NCBI GenBank assembly: GCA_945859605.1
Contig: OX243817.1
Coordinates: 25,523,069-25,587,068 of the forward strand
Source of the DNA: Lumbricus rubellus
Taxonomy: Eukaryota; Annelida; Clitellata; Crassiclitellata; Lumbricidae
Reading direction: 5' to 3'
DNA: 64,000 bases
Shown: positions 1 to 30,789 of the stretch, piece by piece
Layout: each line of letters begins with the position of its first letter
Numbering within the stretch: the stretch's first letter is position 1
Translations under genes and position numbers: made by a program
Notes under the pieces: model-generated
The model's input: only the letters and a program-made list of their open reading frames with translations
Told to the model about the DNA's origin: nothing
The model's database searches: none

Positions 1-84
1 TACACCGGTGAATTATTATTTATCGATTGAACATTCAACAGGAAAAATATGTCACAACCATTGCAGAGTGGACAGAGATGGGGA

Positions 85-164
85 TTAACCCTTTACCCGT
101 TTGCCCCGAGAATATCCGCTGAAAACACGAGCTTAACGGGAAAAATGAACGGGTAGAGGGTTAA
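85..164. mobile_element. TTAA-bounded mini-palindromic element
   Basis: TTAACCCTTTACCCGTT ... AACGGGTAGAGGGTTAA: 80 bp with inverted ends and TTAA at both sides. Confidence 0.65.
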
Positions 165-2559
165 ACCTATATAGGCCTTTGAATTTTAAGCTTATAACCA
201 GATAGAACTTTAAGCCTGTTCTTCCTCTTTTCTTTTATTTGTGAATCCATGTGAGCCGTAGTCACTCGTCAACCGAACCTCAGTATGTCAACGTAAGACT
301 CGAGTCTACAATATTTGACGAAAGAAGACAATGTAGACTTGGAACATGCATCGTCAAAATTCAACTGCTATTCCGGCCATAATATATTCTATGTGTATCA
401 TATAAATAACAACGGCACACCACAACTGGGTACAAGCATATACTCTCCATCATAAATGCACATATGTAATTTAAGATTTAAGTATATCCTATTGTTAGTT
501 CATCTAAGATCAATGTGGGTAAAGTCTCCCATAGCCTACAGTTGGACATTATGCTGGTGCTAATTTTTGCTCTTTCTTTATGAGTCTTTATACATATTAT
601 AAATTTTATGAATGAGTAAAACGAAAACAAAGCATCCAAAAAATAAAGTTGAGATGGGTCTGCAATTAAATAGGTTGCATCATGGGTGAAGAGAAGGTCT
701 TGCTAGCACAGGATGAACTATGGCAAGAGTAAAAGCAGATGGATAGGATTTCCGTGTGGTGAAAAGTGTTGAAAATTGATAAATTGATTCGACCCGAAAC
801 ATCACCGCATATCTATGGTAACGAAAAACTACATAATTTAACTTCAGCCACTAATAACTTTCCTAAATCATTCCTCTATGAAGTGGATATGAAAACCTGC
901 GCTTTAGTCTATACAAGGGACTGGAGTGCATGATGTAACCCCAAACAAACCTGCAAAGGAACACCAGAATTCCTTGTGAGCCCAAATCAAGCGTCTTTTA
1001 CGACAATAGTTAAATCTTCTTAACAACAATATTAATCTTCTTAAAAACAATAATAATCTTCTTCATAACAATATTAATCTTCGTAAGAAAAATAGTACGA
1101 TTCATGACTTCTAGATTATTCCCCATCTCTGGCCAAAGCTGCATTTATTTCTTCTTAAAAAAAGAAGAAGAAAGCACATCCAATAAAATACAGGCTGACG
1201 AAATCTTCAAGAATCAGAAGCACTAATCCTACAGCCATAAAAAACTATACACACAAAGTGGCGCAGCAACACATTGTACCACATGTGCTACACATGCAAC
1301 ATATGTGACAGCCATAATGTAACATGATTCACCCAGGCATCACGTTATTATATGAAACATTTTATATGAAACACACAACCCACACATGGACGCACCCCAG
1401 ATTCACATTTTGGCATGACCTTGCCTTGCGCATGTAAAATTTTTATCTAATAATAATAATAATGGACTGTCATAATATGAAACTTTTGAATGACATTTAT
1501 TTAGTAATGAAGCTGTATCAACATAAAAGACGTAGCCGCCATACTTGCAAGCAACAAGAGCACATCAGCTTCAAACATTCTTAGTTTCAATTTACTTTCA
1601 ATATCAGATTACTTTGTTTATAAATTTCAAGAGAAAAGTTGCATCTCTGAGTAACATCATGCGCCCAAAGATTTGGTACAAAATCAAAGTATATAAATTC
1701 AGGAAAAAATTTAGATTTTAATAAGACAAAATGCCTGCTATAGTCTAAGACGCACAGCGAACAACATGTATGATAACGCAAACAGACATGCAACAGCGCA
1801 ACAAATTAATGGCAAGCGTCTCTGGCAATTCAGACATCAACAGCTCTGCCTAAAAGATCTTCCAACACATTTGTCGCAGAATTCCTTCTCATCATTTTGA
1901 CAAAATATCTCCATCTCTTCTGAGATGCCACTTGTGATCATTCAATATCTTCCTCATCATCTCATAACAATCAAACTTCCATTATTATTAGTATAACCTT
2001 TAAAATGCTACCTCTGCATATCAGTTCCAAACAGGTAAATGTAAATGGCTTTAGCTGTAGGGAAGAAATCTACAATACCCATTACTCAAACATAATACGT
2101 ATAAATCCACACGTGTACAATAGGTATACACAAATTACACATAAACATGCATAATTTTTGTACACAAATGTATACATACACCTACATGTAATCTGGGATC
2201 TATGTGTTATATTTTTATGTAGATATCAGTTCACAATTCTGCAGCGCAACAGCATAGCCAGGCAAGTAGAAATACACGAAGACGTGAATTCCACGATTTT
2301 CTGCACATGCCATGAAATCCCCAAAAATTTTGCTAAATTAATGCAGCACGATGTTTGGACCGGATATGTCTCGCAGCAAATAACAATTAACAATAAATTA
2401 AAACAAAGCAACACATCCGCTTGATGACAATGACAACACTGTATTTCTTGTTGGTTGTACAATTCTCGTACGCACGCATTGGCCACCATTGTTTATCCTA
2501 ATGATTAGCATAATTATCGACTAATTAACTATTCCTGCATGGCATTGTACACAGCGACT

Positions 2560-2745
2560 GCATTGTTTTGTCATCACTAGCATCATTGTTTTCATTGTTT
2601 CTTCGTAACTAGCATCATTGTTTTCATTGTTTCTTCGTCACTAGCATCATTGTTTTCATTGTTTCTTCGTCACTAGCATCATTGTTTTCATTGTTTCTTC
2701 GTCACTAGCATCATTGTTTTCATTGTTTCTTCGTCACTAGCATGA
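2560..2745. repeat. 32-bp minisatellite
   Basis: About five units of CATTGTTTTCATTGTTTCTTCGTCACTAGCAT, nearly identical, downstream of the PTPN9-like gene. Confidence 0.9.
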
Positions 2746-3402
2746 TCATTGTTTGGTCGGATCTTAGTAAACGAACGCGTGACTTTTCCATGATTCTCAC
2801 TCATTTTTCTACAAAATCCTAACGCGACGCCTGATTCTTTAATGTCAATTTCTACTGGCCCTAAACACAATCAATCAACAGCAAAATTAAACAGGCATTG
2901 TATAAATATATATATATATATTAATATATATATATATAAGTATATACACATACATAAATACACACATTAAACAAAGATATATATAATATATGCATGCATA
3001 ATATACATATAACGTTCATATATCTACTACAGAGCTGCCATATAAACAGCATTCAAAAACAAACCACTATTTAAAGTCGTCATCTCAATGCCACCACGGT
3101 TGGAGCAAATAACAAGCACCGAATTGCGCCAACGCCGCGACAACAGAGATTCAGAAAAAACATCGTCAAGTGGTCGGTCGGTCAGTCAGGCGCGTCGTCG
3201 TAGGCGCAGCCAACGCCCACGAACAATCCTCCAAACGACGACGGTGGCTACAAGGACTACATATTGCTTGTACGCACGACGACAACAGTAACGTACGTTC
3301 CGCATCAAAACACGTCATCATCACAACGCAAATACACGCCTGTTTTTCCAGCGCCGCAAGCAGGCTCAGCGACAACCGCAGAGAGTTTCCGCAGCTCGCT
3401 AT

Positions 3403-20731
<17,329 letters not shown>

Positions 20732-22585
20732 GATGTGGTATTGACCTACTCCACGGCGTACAGTCAAGATTGTAATAATCGGCCTAAACACATGGGCGAC
20801 AACACATACATTCAACCGACACAGATTCGTCGCGCTTCTTATTTCTTATTCTGACATGATGACCTTAATTGCAATCGGTAATTATTGTTTTACATTTCGT
20901 GAAGACTTCATTCTTGCTTTTTTCCATCCGGATCGCCATTATTAGGAAACAGCCCACACAATTTACTTGAGAGATTGCATTCGATGACGTTTTTCATATA
21001 ATATCGTTTGCAGAAATCGACTTCAAATTTAAAAGCACTTGCTAGCTGCACAATCTTATATAAGCACTGATCACGTTTTAATTGGTACGTGTGGCAGATT
21101 AAATATTTTGACAATGTAATATTAGATTTATTTTGGTTTTTGGCACGTTTCAAGTTTCAAAGTAATGTACGTCATGATGTATTTACATTGTGTTGACTCT
21201 ATGAGAAAATATGTAATCTTTTCCTTATAACTGACCCAGGACGATTCCATTCATAACAACAGGTTTAGGTTATAATTAGTATTATTACTATTATAAAATT
21301 ATTGGTTTATTGGAATATTACACAATACAGTTATGCAGTAGGCAAAGAAGTAAATGTTACTGGTTAGCCCGCATTTCAAAGGACGTGGCGGTCTGGATGA
21401 TAACTTTTACCCACGCCGCAAAAAAACTACGAAGTACTACAGTTTAACGTACAAGGCCTAATAGGCCCTACGGTCCTACCAACTATAAGCCTATAGTTAA
21501 GCAATGAGAACTGGGCTTACAAAATGATGGAAATGCTAAGGTGGCGCATATTATATGACAATGAGATAAACACGAGGAAAAAGACTGCAGACTGAAAGAG
21601 ATATTCTTCAGACTTCAGCCAAGAGCGAAAGACGGCAGGCCTAGGCCTATCGCTTTCTACAGCGTTCAGTGCCTTCTGACATGTTTTTTACCGATACCTG
21701 AGAAGTTCGTGCACTGCGCATCGGGATCAGCTGGGCCAAGAATGATTGGGCAAGAATAATAAAGATAAACCTATTCTGTGTTAATTCAAACGGATAAGTA
21801 AAGGCTATGCACGCAGTAGGCTAAGATTAGCCTATGCGTTGTAGACCTAGGCTAGTAGTGACAGAGATGACAACTTTAACAGATCGAAAGTCGAATTTAA
21901 CTGTATGGCAGTGTATACCCCTAGGCGACCATCTGCTCATTTTATCGTCGCCCCATTGGTGGAAGGCGGAATCAGTCTAGTGGAACTAGCGGATATCGCA
22001 CAAAAACCAAAAAAATTCCAGGAAAACTCTGGTTACTCAAACCTTCCGGCTAGACAGTGTCTGCCCCAGGACTGCTCTACATTGCATACCCTGCCCTCTG
22101 CGGATGTGGGGCCCAAAGACAACATTTTCCAGGACAGCCAGTTTTCACCTGTTCACCTCAAAACTTCTAACTTTACAAGGGGTTGCCAGAACCACCCAGA
22201 TACCCATACATGGGGAACTTTCATCAACGCTAAATTCTGTTCAAGCAGGAATTATTGTCATCAATGCAACATCTATTTAACAAAGAATCTTTCCTGTCAA
22301 TATAATTTAGAGAGAAAAAACTTCCTTCATCGATCCAGCTTCTACTGAAGCAAAGCATTAGTTTAATCAATTAATCCAATGCCGCAACAATTATTTTCAC
22401 CAATCCAGCATCGATTTTAAATTGACGATACAAAATAATTTAGCAATGTAAACTATGGATTTACCCCCAACACTGTGTAAGTGATGAATAGTAACAGAAG
22501 AATGAGCAAATGCAGGACAATTAAGTCAATACAATCTGATTAACAGTGTTGCAACTCCCATTGCATATTTAACAAACACCATGGT

Positions 22586-22653
22586 TTAACCCTTTAATGC
22601 CGAGATGGTAGTAAATGGTATGGGAAATCCTATACTTCCGGCATTAAAGGGGT
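22586..22653. mobile_element. TTAA mini-palindromic element, 71-bp subfamily, right end eroded
   Basis: TTAACCCTTTAATGCCGAG ... TTCCGGCATTAAAGGGG; the final GGTTAA is mutated. Confidence 0.75.
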
Positions 22654-24356
22654 GAGAGCAGCATTCCCAAAGCTTTAGAAATGCTCGCTGGTGTTCCCAC
22701 TGCTGCTTAACGTGCACGGAACCCTGGAAACACATACGTTCCAGGATAACTTTTTTGCGAACCGCGGACCCATTCGGTGTTCCCACTGCTCACTGGCGTC
22801 ACTGAATAAAGTGGAATCTCTGGTATGGCTTAATTGGCTTTTGTGGGTGCTGAGAAATTCTCAAAGATTTATGTTTACATTATACTCAAACCACTTCAAC
22901 CACTAAGAAAAACGTGTATGATTATACTGCAATTGTTGACACCACAGTTACAGAATGGAAACGATTTTTCAGTATTGATCAGTTCGTTGAGTAAAATGAA
23001 AGGCAGAAGGACCGAAGCAAATACATTGAGCATAAGCACACACGGCTAGCATGCGACCGATTCTTTAGCTGGATTTTGCCCCAGACAGATTGAGTATCGC
23101 TGATTAATTGGATCGAATCCAGAATCACCAGCCATCTGGAATCAGATCATTGGCAAAAATGTGCCAAATGGTAACACCCATCACATAGCATCGTATGCAA
23201 AATAGCTAGTCTATTTATAGCAAATCCATGGCCATTGCTTACGCTAAGTCACAATGAACAGCAAATTAGAATATCAAAATTCAATTGGCAAAAAAATCAC
23301 TGCATTAATCAAGACGCACAAGCTTAAATGCATCTTAAAATGTATATATTTTTTACATCCCATTCCCAGAAAAGCATGCAATATTTTTGTCATATAATAA
23401 AACATTTAGCCTTCACAGTTACACAGAAAAGCGAATCTGAGTCTGTGCTTTGACAGGATATTCACCGACAGTTCTAGACCACTGCGACGAGACAATGCTG
23501 CGACGAAACTTTCATGTAGCTCCCGTGTAGTGCTTATCATCCACGTCAATTATATTCACACTTTGCAAATTCACATCATCAGTTCTGTAGGCAAGACAGA
23601 ATTATTGCAGAATCTACGGTGAAATGTCAGAAAGTCATGGTATTCAATTATGACTCAAAATCACATTTAATTTAAAACAACACACCACAGTTCGTGAAAG
23701 GTCAGAGTATAGCACATCTCGTGCGTTTGAACCTTCATGCATTTGTGAAAACATACACTGTACATGCACCGTGCATTTGCCCGACAACCATTTACAGACA
23801 CAAATGTTTTCTTCAAGTTATTAGCAAGTATAAGAAAGTTTTTGCAAGTCAATGAAACAACAGACAACTCAACAGTTCATGCATAACTGGCAGGTCATTA
23901 CCAGCATAAGAGGAACATACATACGGCAGATACCATTTTCCAAATCCTCTGTCCGCAATGTATCCCAACATATGCCTGCTTTTCTTTGTATATACTTATC
24001 GTGCAAGTCTTTCTGTTTTGGACATTGGAATGATCTGCTGCGAAGTGTGCTTCTCCTCTTCTTTTCAGGCAATATTATAATTTTTAGCCAACCAATTAAA
24101 ACAGGTCGCTATTCTTTGTCACTGAAGACAATATCACAATGCCTTGCATAAAAAAACCGAGAAACATGCTTCAATGTACATATCTTAAAGTGGTGCTGAA
24201 CAATATTTTTGTGTCTTGACAGACCAATGGTTATGAAAATCTTTAAATCATAAATTACTACACTGAACCCAGGTGATAACACACTTCATTGTAATACAAA
24301 CTATGACATAAAGTTGCTGAGGACATGGATTAAAAATTAGCTTCTGCCTTTAAGAA

Positions 24357-24430
24357 TGACATCACTCTGATGACATCACTATGATGACATCACTCTGATG
24401 ACATCACACTGATGACATCACTCTGATGAT
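24357..24430. repeat. 17-bp tandem repeat GATGACATCACTCT
   Basis: Four to five units of TGATGACATCACTCTGA, each containing a TGACATCA motif resembling a CRE/AP-1 half-site. Functional meaning unknown. Confidence 0.8.
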
Positions 24431-24439
24431 CATCATTCT

Positions 24440-24560
24440 GTTCGCTCTACAATTCTGTCTTCCTCCTTCTCTCATCAAAACCGGCTTCTTCTTGCACTGG
24501 GAGCGCCTCTGAACGGTTCACCCTACTGGAGGTGCTTCATAAATACTTAAATACAATACA
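24440..24560 (+). mobile_element. LINE 3' fragment
   Basis: TTCGCTCTACAATTCTGTC ... CACTGGGAGCGCCTCTGAACGGTTCACCC is nearly the same as 51350-51480. The reading is LINE-terminal (SFKTxLF-like), with the shared tail. Confidence 0.65.
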
Positions 24561-25046
24561 ATAAATCACTATTATGTAACCTCAGTACAGCATCTGATGG
24601 CAGAAATATCCACAATGGAAAGTAACTGGCAGTTAATATAATGTGCACTAAAAGTCATCATATCAACATCGGCCGCCAACATTTCGTAAGTAAGACCTCT
24701 TCATTCTGACAACATAACAGCGATATCTGCCATCAATAACCGAGGTACGAAAAGAAGTACGGTAGATAGTTTCCCACTGTAAAAGCAGCATTGACCTTTT
24801 CAGTGTTCATGGTCATTACCATTCACTGTAACAACGAAAGATCCAACTCGCACTGTAGGCACACACGACGGCCTCTGCCCTACATCCACCACCTGTACAG
24901 TGTACACACGGTAAAAAGTTCGACAGGAAAGACTTGAGATTTGAGATCAGATTCAACTCCGAGTAGCAGTGAAGCTCGCGTTGCAACAACAAGGCTCCCA
25001 CTTCGTTTCTGCTTCGTTCCTCCGACAACAACCGTTGCTATTCGAC

Positions 25047-25095
25047 TTAGTCCTGTTGCATCGGTTGCTCTGGCAACGATTGTTGTTGTTGTTGC

Positions 25096-25129
<34 letters not shown>

Positions 25130-28100
25130 GCGAGTGATGTGGTATGAGTAAATCCGGTAGCGGCTGCTGCTGCAACGACAGCTGCTCCTGATGCGGTTGC
25201 TGTGACGACGATAGCAGTTGCTGAGGTAGACGAGCCTCCTGTACCTGTTGCTGTGGCAACAGTTGCTGTGGCAACGGTTGCTGTGGCAACAGCTGGTGGA
25301 CAAACGACGTTCCCTGTGGATACTGCAGCAGCTGAGTCTGCTTCACTTGTGGATGTAGCTGTGATAGTCTGTTACCACCTGTTGCACCACTAGATGATGC
25401 TTCCTTATCATTGCCGCTCGGCACAACCTCATCAACCGGACTGCGCAGGAGTCCGTTCACCTCCGCGTATTCTAGGAGCGCTCTGTGGCAGAAGATGTAC
25501 TGGTCGACGGTTTGGATGCTGAACGCACGCTGCGAACGTAGCTTCTTCACGATTCCGAATATGTTGACCCGACCGGTGTCTGTGAGCTGATGGCAAGCAA
25601 TGTCAACGGTCATAAACGTACCTGTCAACAAACGGCAACAGATCTTTTGAGATTAGTTATATGCAGCATTCTTCACAACTCAGCGGTGACCACAGCACCG
25701 TCTAAGACACTGTGGTTGCAAAGAGTACGATGGCCTACTCTCTTTCGGCCTACAACAGCCAGTTTTACCCAGTGCTGCTGAACCAGTCAGAGTAACATGT
25801 GATTATAAAGTATCAATAAGTTCCATTGGATGCCAATAAGAATCTGCTCGAGTTCTGCCGCAAAGCTGGTAGCATCATTTCTGATATTTAATAAATAAAG
25901 GTAAGTAGTTGCTGCTATCCCATGATTCGGCATGTCACCTTCCACAGTGGGGCCTCTGAGCGCCCCCACCACAAACATTGGGGGACCATCCCTCTGTCCC
26001 CTAAGTCTGCGCCCATGGCTATATAAATCTTCATAATGAATGAATTCCTATGTGAAATATTAATTTTTGTTTTCGAAAGATGCGTCTTTTCTCTCAACGA
26101 ATATTAAATCGGCCTCAAGTAATCTGCACATTGGTGTAAGTCAATAAAATTACAAAACACTGACCAGTACGCCCAATGCCTGCACTGCAATGGATAACAA
26201 TAGGGTGATGACTCGACTCCGACGCAGACGGTTCGTGACTGTGCTTTGCAACGTGATGTGCCTGCTTTTCTCGAACATGGAACATGAAAGAGAGGAACTC
26301 CTTGGCAGACGAAGGAACACCGTGATCCGGCCAACTCAGGAACAGTAGATGTGTTACACTCCGTTGCTCTTTTGTCTGAAAAAGATTTCGCAACAAAATC
26401 CATTAATAATAATAATAACAATGACGATTTCTATGGCGCAGCAACACACTAGCAGAGATCGGCACTATCCGCCAAGCAGCCACAAGCGGCGCTCCTTGCA
26501 TTTGCACACCTTAGCACTTAAAACAGACCCCTATGAAAAGTCAGCAACTTTTAACAAAACAGCACTACAGTAAGTCACTAAAGGACTGCATAATTTATAT
26601 ATTTGTAGGGCGTGGTGGCATTGGTGGGTATGTTTAGTTCATTGGAGCTGGAAGGTTGCGAGTTAGAATCCACCTCGAGCTGTTGCACAGGGACCCTGAG
26701 CAAGTCCATTACTCACAATTGCTCATATGCTTCGGCGTGAAACTCCAATTCAGTGTCGGCGCTATAGTCAGGAGTGCCTGTGAGCAAAAATCTTGAAGGA
26801 GTGCACTAACAAGTGCTCATACAAAAATAAATACATATAGGACACTGACAGTATTCGAGTTAAGGCAAAAAATAGAAGGACATCAGACAAAGACATCTAA
26901 CTTTGATCTAAGTAATCTAACAATTGCTAGACACCCACGAAATGAATTCAGTTACCGTCAAATTGCAAAGGACTAGCTCTGTTTCAAGGATCTGGTCGAC
27001 CATCGTGTGTTTTCGGTTGAAAACAGCAAAGTTTCCGAAGGTGATCGTCTTGTCGTTTCGCTTCGGCCAATACTGCGCACACTTTGTGTGGCCTTTTTCC
27101 AGAACACTTATGAAACAGAAAATCAGAGAAATACATTAACTAATTGTTCATTTCACGCACCAAAAACTAATTCCTCCACATAATACACAGACCTTTACAA
27201 TACACAAGCTCTGCATAGCACAAGGTTCCTTAACCCTTTCCAGCCGGAATTGTATTGATACCTATCCTGTTAATCGGGTCATGGGTGACCCGGTTCGGCA
27301 AGAAAGGGTTAACTCCATGATATCTGGTTAAATCTAAACCTCAGCTATGACAATTAAAAATATTTTAAAGGATATGGAAAATGTTTTTAGCCTACCGAGT
27401 TGTCATCACGATAACATAGACCTTCTGCTCCCAAACCATTTGCCAAAAATCTTTGCACGTATTTGGCAGAGGACCTACAAAAAAGCAGCAAGCACCCATA
27501 AAATAAACAATATGAAAGCCACTACCGAAAGCCAAGACGAATTGGTATACGTTGAAATAAGTTGTCAATCACATAAATTTGTTCAGATTCTGGCAATCGA
27601 ACTAACAAAATTTTCACTAATATCATGGAAACCAAACCCATAAGAAATTTTATGAAAGCCTTCAAGCATTTAACACTTTTAACAACGATCATTGAATATT
27701 TAACAAGTAACATTGAAAAGTGAATGGGAAAACAATGTTAAAATCTTAATACAATTGATGACTCAAAACTTCTACCGCTATGCAAACCCTAAAATAAATG
27801 TGTGACACAATGTCTGAAACAAACCTTGACTGGCAATGTACGTGTTTCTCTGCCTGTATCCATCAACATGGTTAGCGTTGATGTAGCTGGAAGACTGTTG
27901 ATTACCAGACAACGTGCTGAGAACCACCCGCGTATGGTCTAAGCATTGGATATCAGAATAGCGGTTCTTGGAAAGATTATCATTAGCCCTGTGAGCAAAC
28001 GAAATCAACGTTAGATAATGGCAATTAAAGCTGCAAGGTCTGAATAAAGTGTGTTAACAATACCCATAGTGAGTAGACTGCTGTAAGGCGTAGAAAAAAA

Positions 28101-30194
28101 TTGTTGTGTTTCCGGTAACCCGACCGACCCATTTTTATGGCCGCGACCCGAATATTTTTGTAAAAAATTTTTATTACAAAAAATATTTAAAAAAAAAAAA
28201 AAAAAACATTAAACTTTTTTTTCAACAATTTTTTTTAAAACATTTGTATTGACATAACGTAAGAGACGTCAACAAAATGAAATTAATAGGACTGTTTCTA
28301 GAGCAGCTTTAGGTGCAGACAGTCGGGAAATAGGCAGTTTATACTTGCTTAGAACACGTACTTTGTTTCAGCGTGCAAAAAAGACTAGTGGGGTATACTT
28401 TTTCGGATACCGGTAGTCACTGCATAAAAATATTTTACAAAATAAAAATATTTTCCGACCTACCTACCCAATTTTTTTTAGCTCTGTTACCGGAAACACA
28501 ACATTTTTTTTAGGCCTAACCAAAAGGCTTTGAATGTGTTTAGACATTTGTGAAATATAAAACTGCACCAGACAGACATGGTTAACCCTTTGAACCCGGA
28601 GTCCCCGATAATGGGCCAGAAAACCGGCCCGTCGGGTTCAAAGGGTTAAGAACTATGGCTTAAAAGATGCACACCTCAAACATTCTTTCAGCAGATTTTA
28701 AAACACAGTACTTAAGATGACACATTTTAATAAAAACTTTTCTAAGTATCAGTTCTCTAAAACCTGCACAAATGAGTTACTAGTATTCCTGAAAGGAGAG
28801 TTTGAAAGAGAGTTACACAGATTTTTCAATGGCAAACACAAACACGTGCACACACATACACACAGCTAGACACAGAATTTTAATGCACATGCGGATTATT
28901 GACTGACTGACCAGCACAATGACAGACCGGCCGGGGATTGACTGACTGACTCAAGTAAAGCAAACAAGAGAAAAGTGTCACTCACAGTGATGTATTAAAG
29001 CTGCCGTATATTTTGTCATTTCTTAGCATGAAGAATTCCTTCTGCAGTGAAACCATGCCACGATGTTTCAAGTTATTGAGTAGATCGTAGGCAGTATATC
29101 CATCATCAGCAGCCTGGTGTAGCAAGTTGCTGGCAGATGAGCTGACCAACGTTTCAGCCTTCGTCCGCTTGTTATCACATGATGCTGAAGACTTCTTGAT
29201 TTACGAAGAAAAAAGTAAAAGATTAACAGTTAAAAACTTAATAGTCTGTGCATGTACAACAAGCAAATGAATGGATATTCAAACAAAATATACAGAATTG
29301 GAGATCTGTGTATGGAAGTCTTATAATAGACATGTGTAAATTGAACTTGGGGTCATTTATTATATTTATTTATAATTGACAATCGACACTTTTAAAAGAA
29401 AAAACAATCAACCACTGTTATTAAGTTAGCTAAATTGCAAACTTTATTACTAAAACATTAACTGAGACATTCTGTATCAGACACTAGAAAAAAAACCCTT
29501 AGTACTGAAAATTTTAACTAAAACTAAACTGAGCACTACAAAACTAGAGCCAAAACTAAACATGAGATTTTGAAAACTGGATAAATTTCTAAAAATCTTC
29601 CTAATAAAAAAGACATATAATTGCTTTCGGTAAATGTTTACAGAGCTAAATCTACACTTACAAGTTCGGAAAGCTGAAACCAAAACTGACAAGTTTTTAA
29701 AACATAACTAAAACTGAAACCTAAATAACACTGCAAATGGCTAACATAAAACAGATATTAACTCTTTAATTACACGCTGAATTGGCTTGCCAATCATTTT
29801 TTGTACACTGTCATTGCTAAAGGGTTAAATGAAGAATTCAGAAGGAACCAAATGACCCCCATACATGTGCAGCATAAGGAAGCACATCTGGAAGCAGTGA
29901 GTTTCTTAGGCACAAGTAAGTCACAAATGCTGATATACCGGTAAGTGTAATCTGCTACAACAAGAGGCCAATGTCTTGGCCTATCACACTGTATCAGCAA
30001 AACCAGTCAGAGCATTTTGTTTGTGAGTTGGACTCACTTTATAATCATCAAGTTTATTTTAATGAATAAGCTAGCAGCACATAATAAAACTGATCATTAA
30101 TTAGTGTTTACTTTTTTCCGTTTCCCATGTGCTGAGATGTCGACACCGCAAGAAGTTGCTATGTGACTACAGCCAAGCATCTCGTAAAAGTTGA
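25047..30194 (-). CDS. PTPN9-related tyrosine phosphatase paralogue with Gln-rich C-terminus; 5' end unresolved
   Basis: Second PTP gene, same strand as and directly upstream of the PTPN9-like gene. Exons, 5' to 3': 30194-30112 (tentative), 29194-28986, 27988-27825, 27474-27396, 27106-26956, 26375-26165, 25621-25047. Phases agree throughout. The two internal exons at 27474-27396 and 27106-26956 are 79 and 151 nt, identical in length to the corresponding exons of the neighbour, which shows duplication. The exon at 29194-28986 carries [19 protein letters not shown], matching the pre-PTP helix segment of PTPN9. The catalytic domain has [39 protein letters not shown], canonical [17 protein letters not shown] and the Q-loop [12 protein letters not shown], so it looks active. 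The last exon adds about 130 residues, rich in Gln with a run of about 18, ending in PMQQD. About 489 residues are visible. No CRAL-TRIO exon was recognised upstream; it may be lost, highly diverged or overlooked. Confidence 0.8.
25076..25135 (-). repeat. Coding CAA/CAG repeat (polyglutamine run)
   Basis: Trinucleotide TTG tract on the plus strand, interrupted once by CTG, equals CAA codons on the gene strand. It gives about 18 consecutive glutamines in the last exon of the PTP paralogue. The tract is nearly pure, so its length is probably polymorphic. Flanking codons are also rich in CAG/CAA Gln, Leu and Pro. Confidence 0.9.
26607..26830 (+). mobile_element. tRNA-derived CORE-type SINE, diverged
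   Basis: Same head-body-tail order as the other copies but more mutated (GGGACCCTGAGCAAGTCC, CTTGAAGGAGTGCACTAACAAG). It lies in an intron of the PTP paralogue. Confidence 0.75.
27230..27312. mobile_element. TTAA-bounded mini-palindromic element, 83-bp subfamily
   Basis: TTAACCCTTTCCAGCCGG ... CGGCAAGAAAGGGTTAA. The interior ATCGGGTCATGGGTGACCCG is itself a hairpin. Paralogous to 59898-59980. Confidence 0.8.
28087..28516 (-). mobile_element. PIF/Harbinger-type MITE, copy 3
   Basis: Reverse-orientation copy of the same family, flanked by TAA on both sides, in the intron between the 29194-28986 and 27988-27825 exons of the PTP paralogue. The interior is highly similar to the other two copies, suggesting relatively recent spread. 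Confidence 0.85.
28582..28649. mobile_element. TTAA-bounded mini-palindromic element
   Basis: TTAACCCTTTGAACCCGG ... GTCGGGTTCAAAGGGTTAA, 68 bp, close to a Harbinger MITE. Confidence 0.75.
29758..29828. mobile_element. TTAA-bounded mini-palindromic element
   Basis: TTAACTCTTTAATTACACG ... CATTGCTAAAGGGTTAA, 71 bp, more diverged. Confidence 0.55.
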
Positions 30195-30789
30195 CTAAAA
30201 AATTAAACAAATGGCAAGTGAATTTTTAAAAATCTCAATTTTGACAACAACAAAGCTATCCACTATTCTAGCTAATATTCTTTCTTTGAAGACCTGAATT
30301 GTCTCAGATTGAAGAAAGATAGATGCCAATGACATAAACAAGCAGAGTACAACAACCCATGTGGATTACCCCTCCTCAGAGTGGGGATTAATTCAAGCCT
30401 ATTGACGGATTTCAAGTGCATTAGAACGGACTTGTTTCTGACAAGATAAGTAAAATATATGTTTATCTACCATACTTGTATTAAACCAAGGCTCAAAGTG
30501 CGACTGGACATTCTACAATCACGGTTGGCGTCCAGGAACTTATTTTCAAATCTGAATTTCGTCATGCACTTATTAGGCTAGTACAGTCAAGCAAGGTATG
30601 GGGTGTCCACTGTCCACTTCTTTTTCTAAACTTTAAGCACTGCTTGTAACATAATATCTCCTTCACATCAGTAAAGGAAATGTTGACAATAACTACCATG
30701 TTATTTCCTATAGATACAATTAGAGTGGTATCCCATTCTCTAACTTTTGGTGCCAGCTCAAGTTCAGTAAAAGATAAAAGCAAGATCTC

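Larger units (their letters stand above)
1..3402. other. Intergenic, downstream of the PTPN9-like gene
   Basis: A+T-rich sequence with a TTAA palindrome, a 32-bp minisatellite and a TATA-rich patch (2905-3000). The part near 3403 is the probable 3'UTR of the PTPN9-like gene. I see no credible coding sequence. Confidence 0.6.
20732..25046. other. Intergenic region between the two PTP genes
   Basis: The part near 20732 is the likely promoter and 5'UTR of the PTPN9-like gene; the part near 25046 is the 3'UTR of its paralogue. A 147-codon plus-strand ORF (21905-22348) resembles no family I know and has no supporting context. The rest is repeats and A+T-rich sequence. Confidence 0.55.

Noticed and set aside
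30471..30540. Possible start exon (MSSRTLSLGLIQ) for the PTP paralogue
   Set aside because: The donor would be phase 0, while the next tentative exon needs phase 1; no family similarity.
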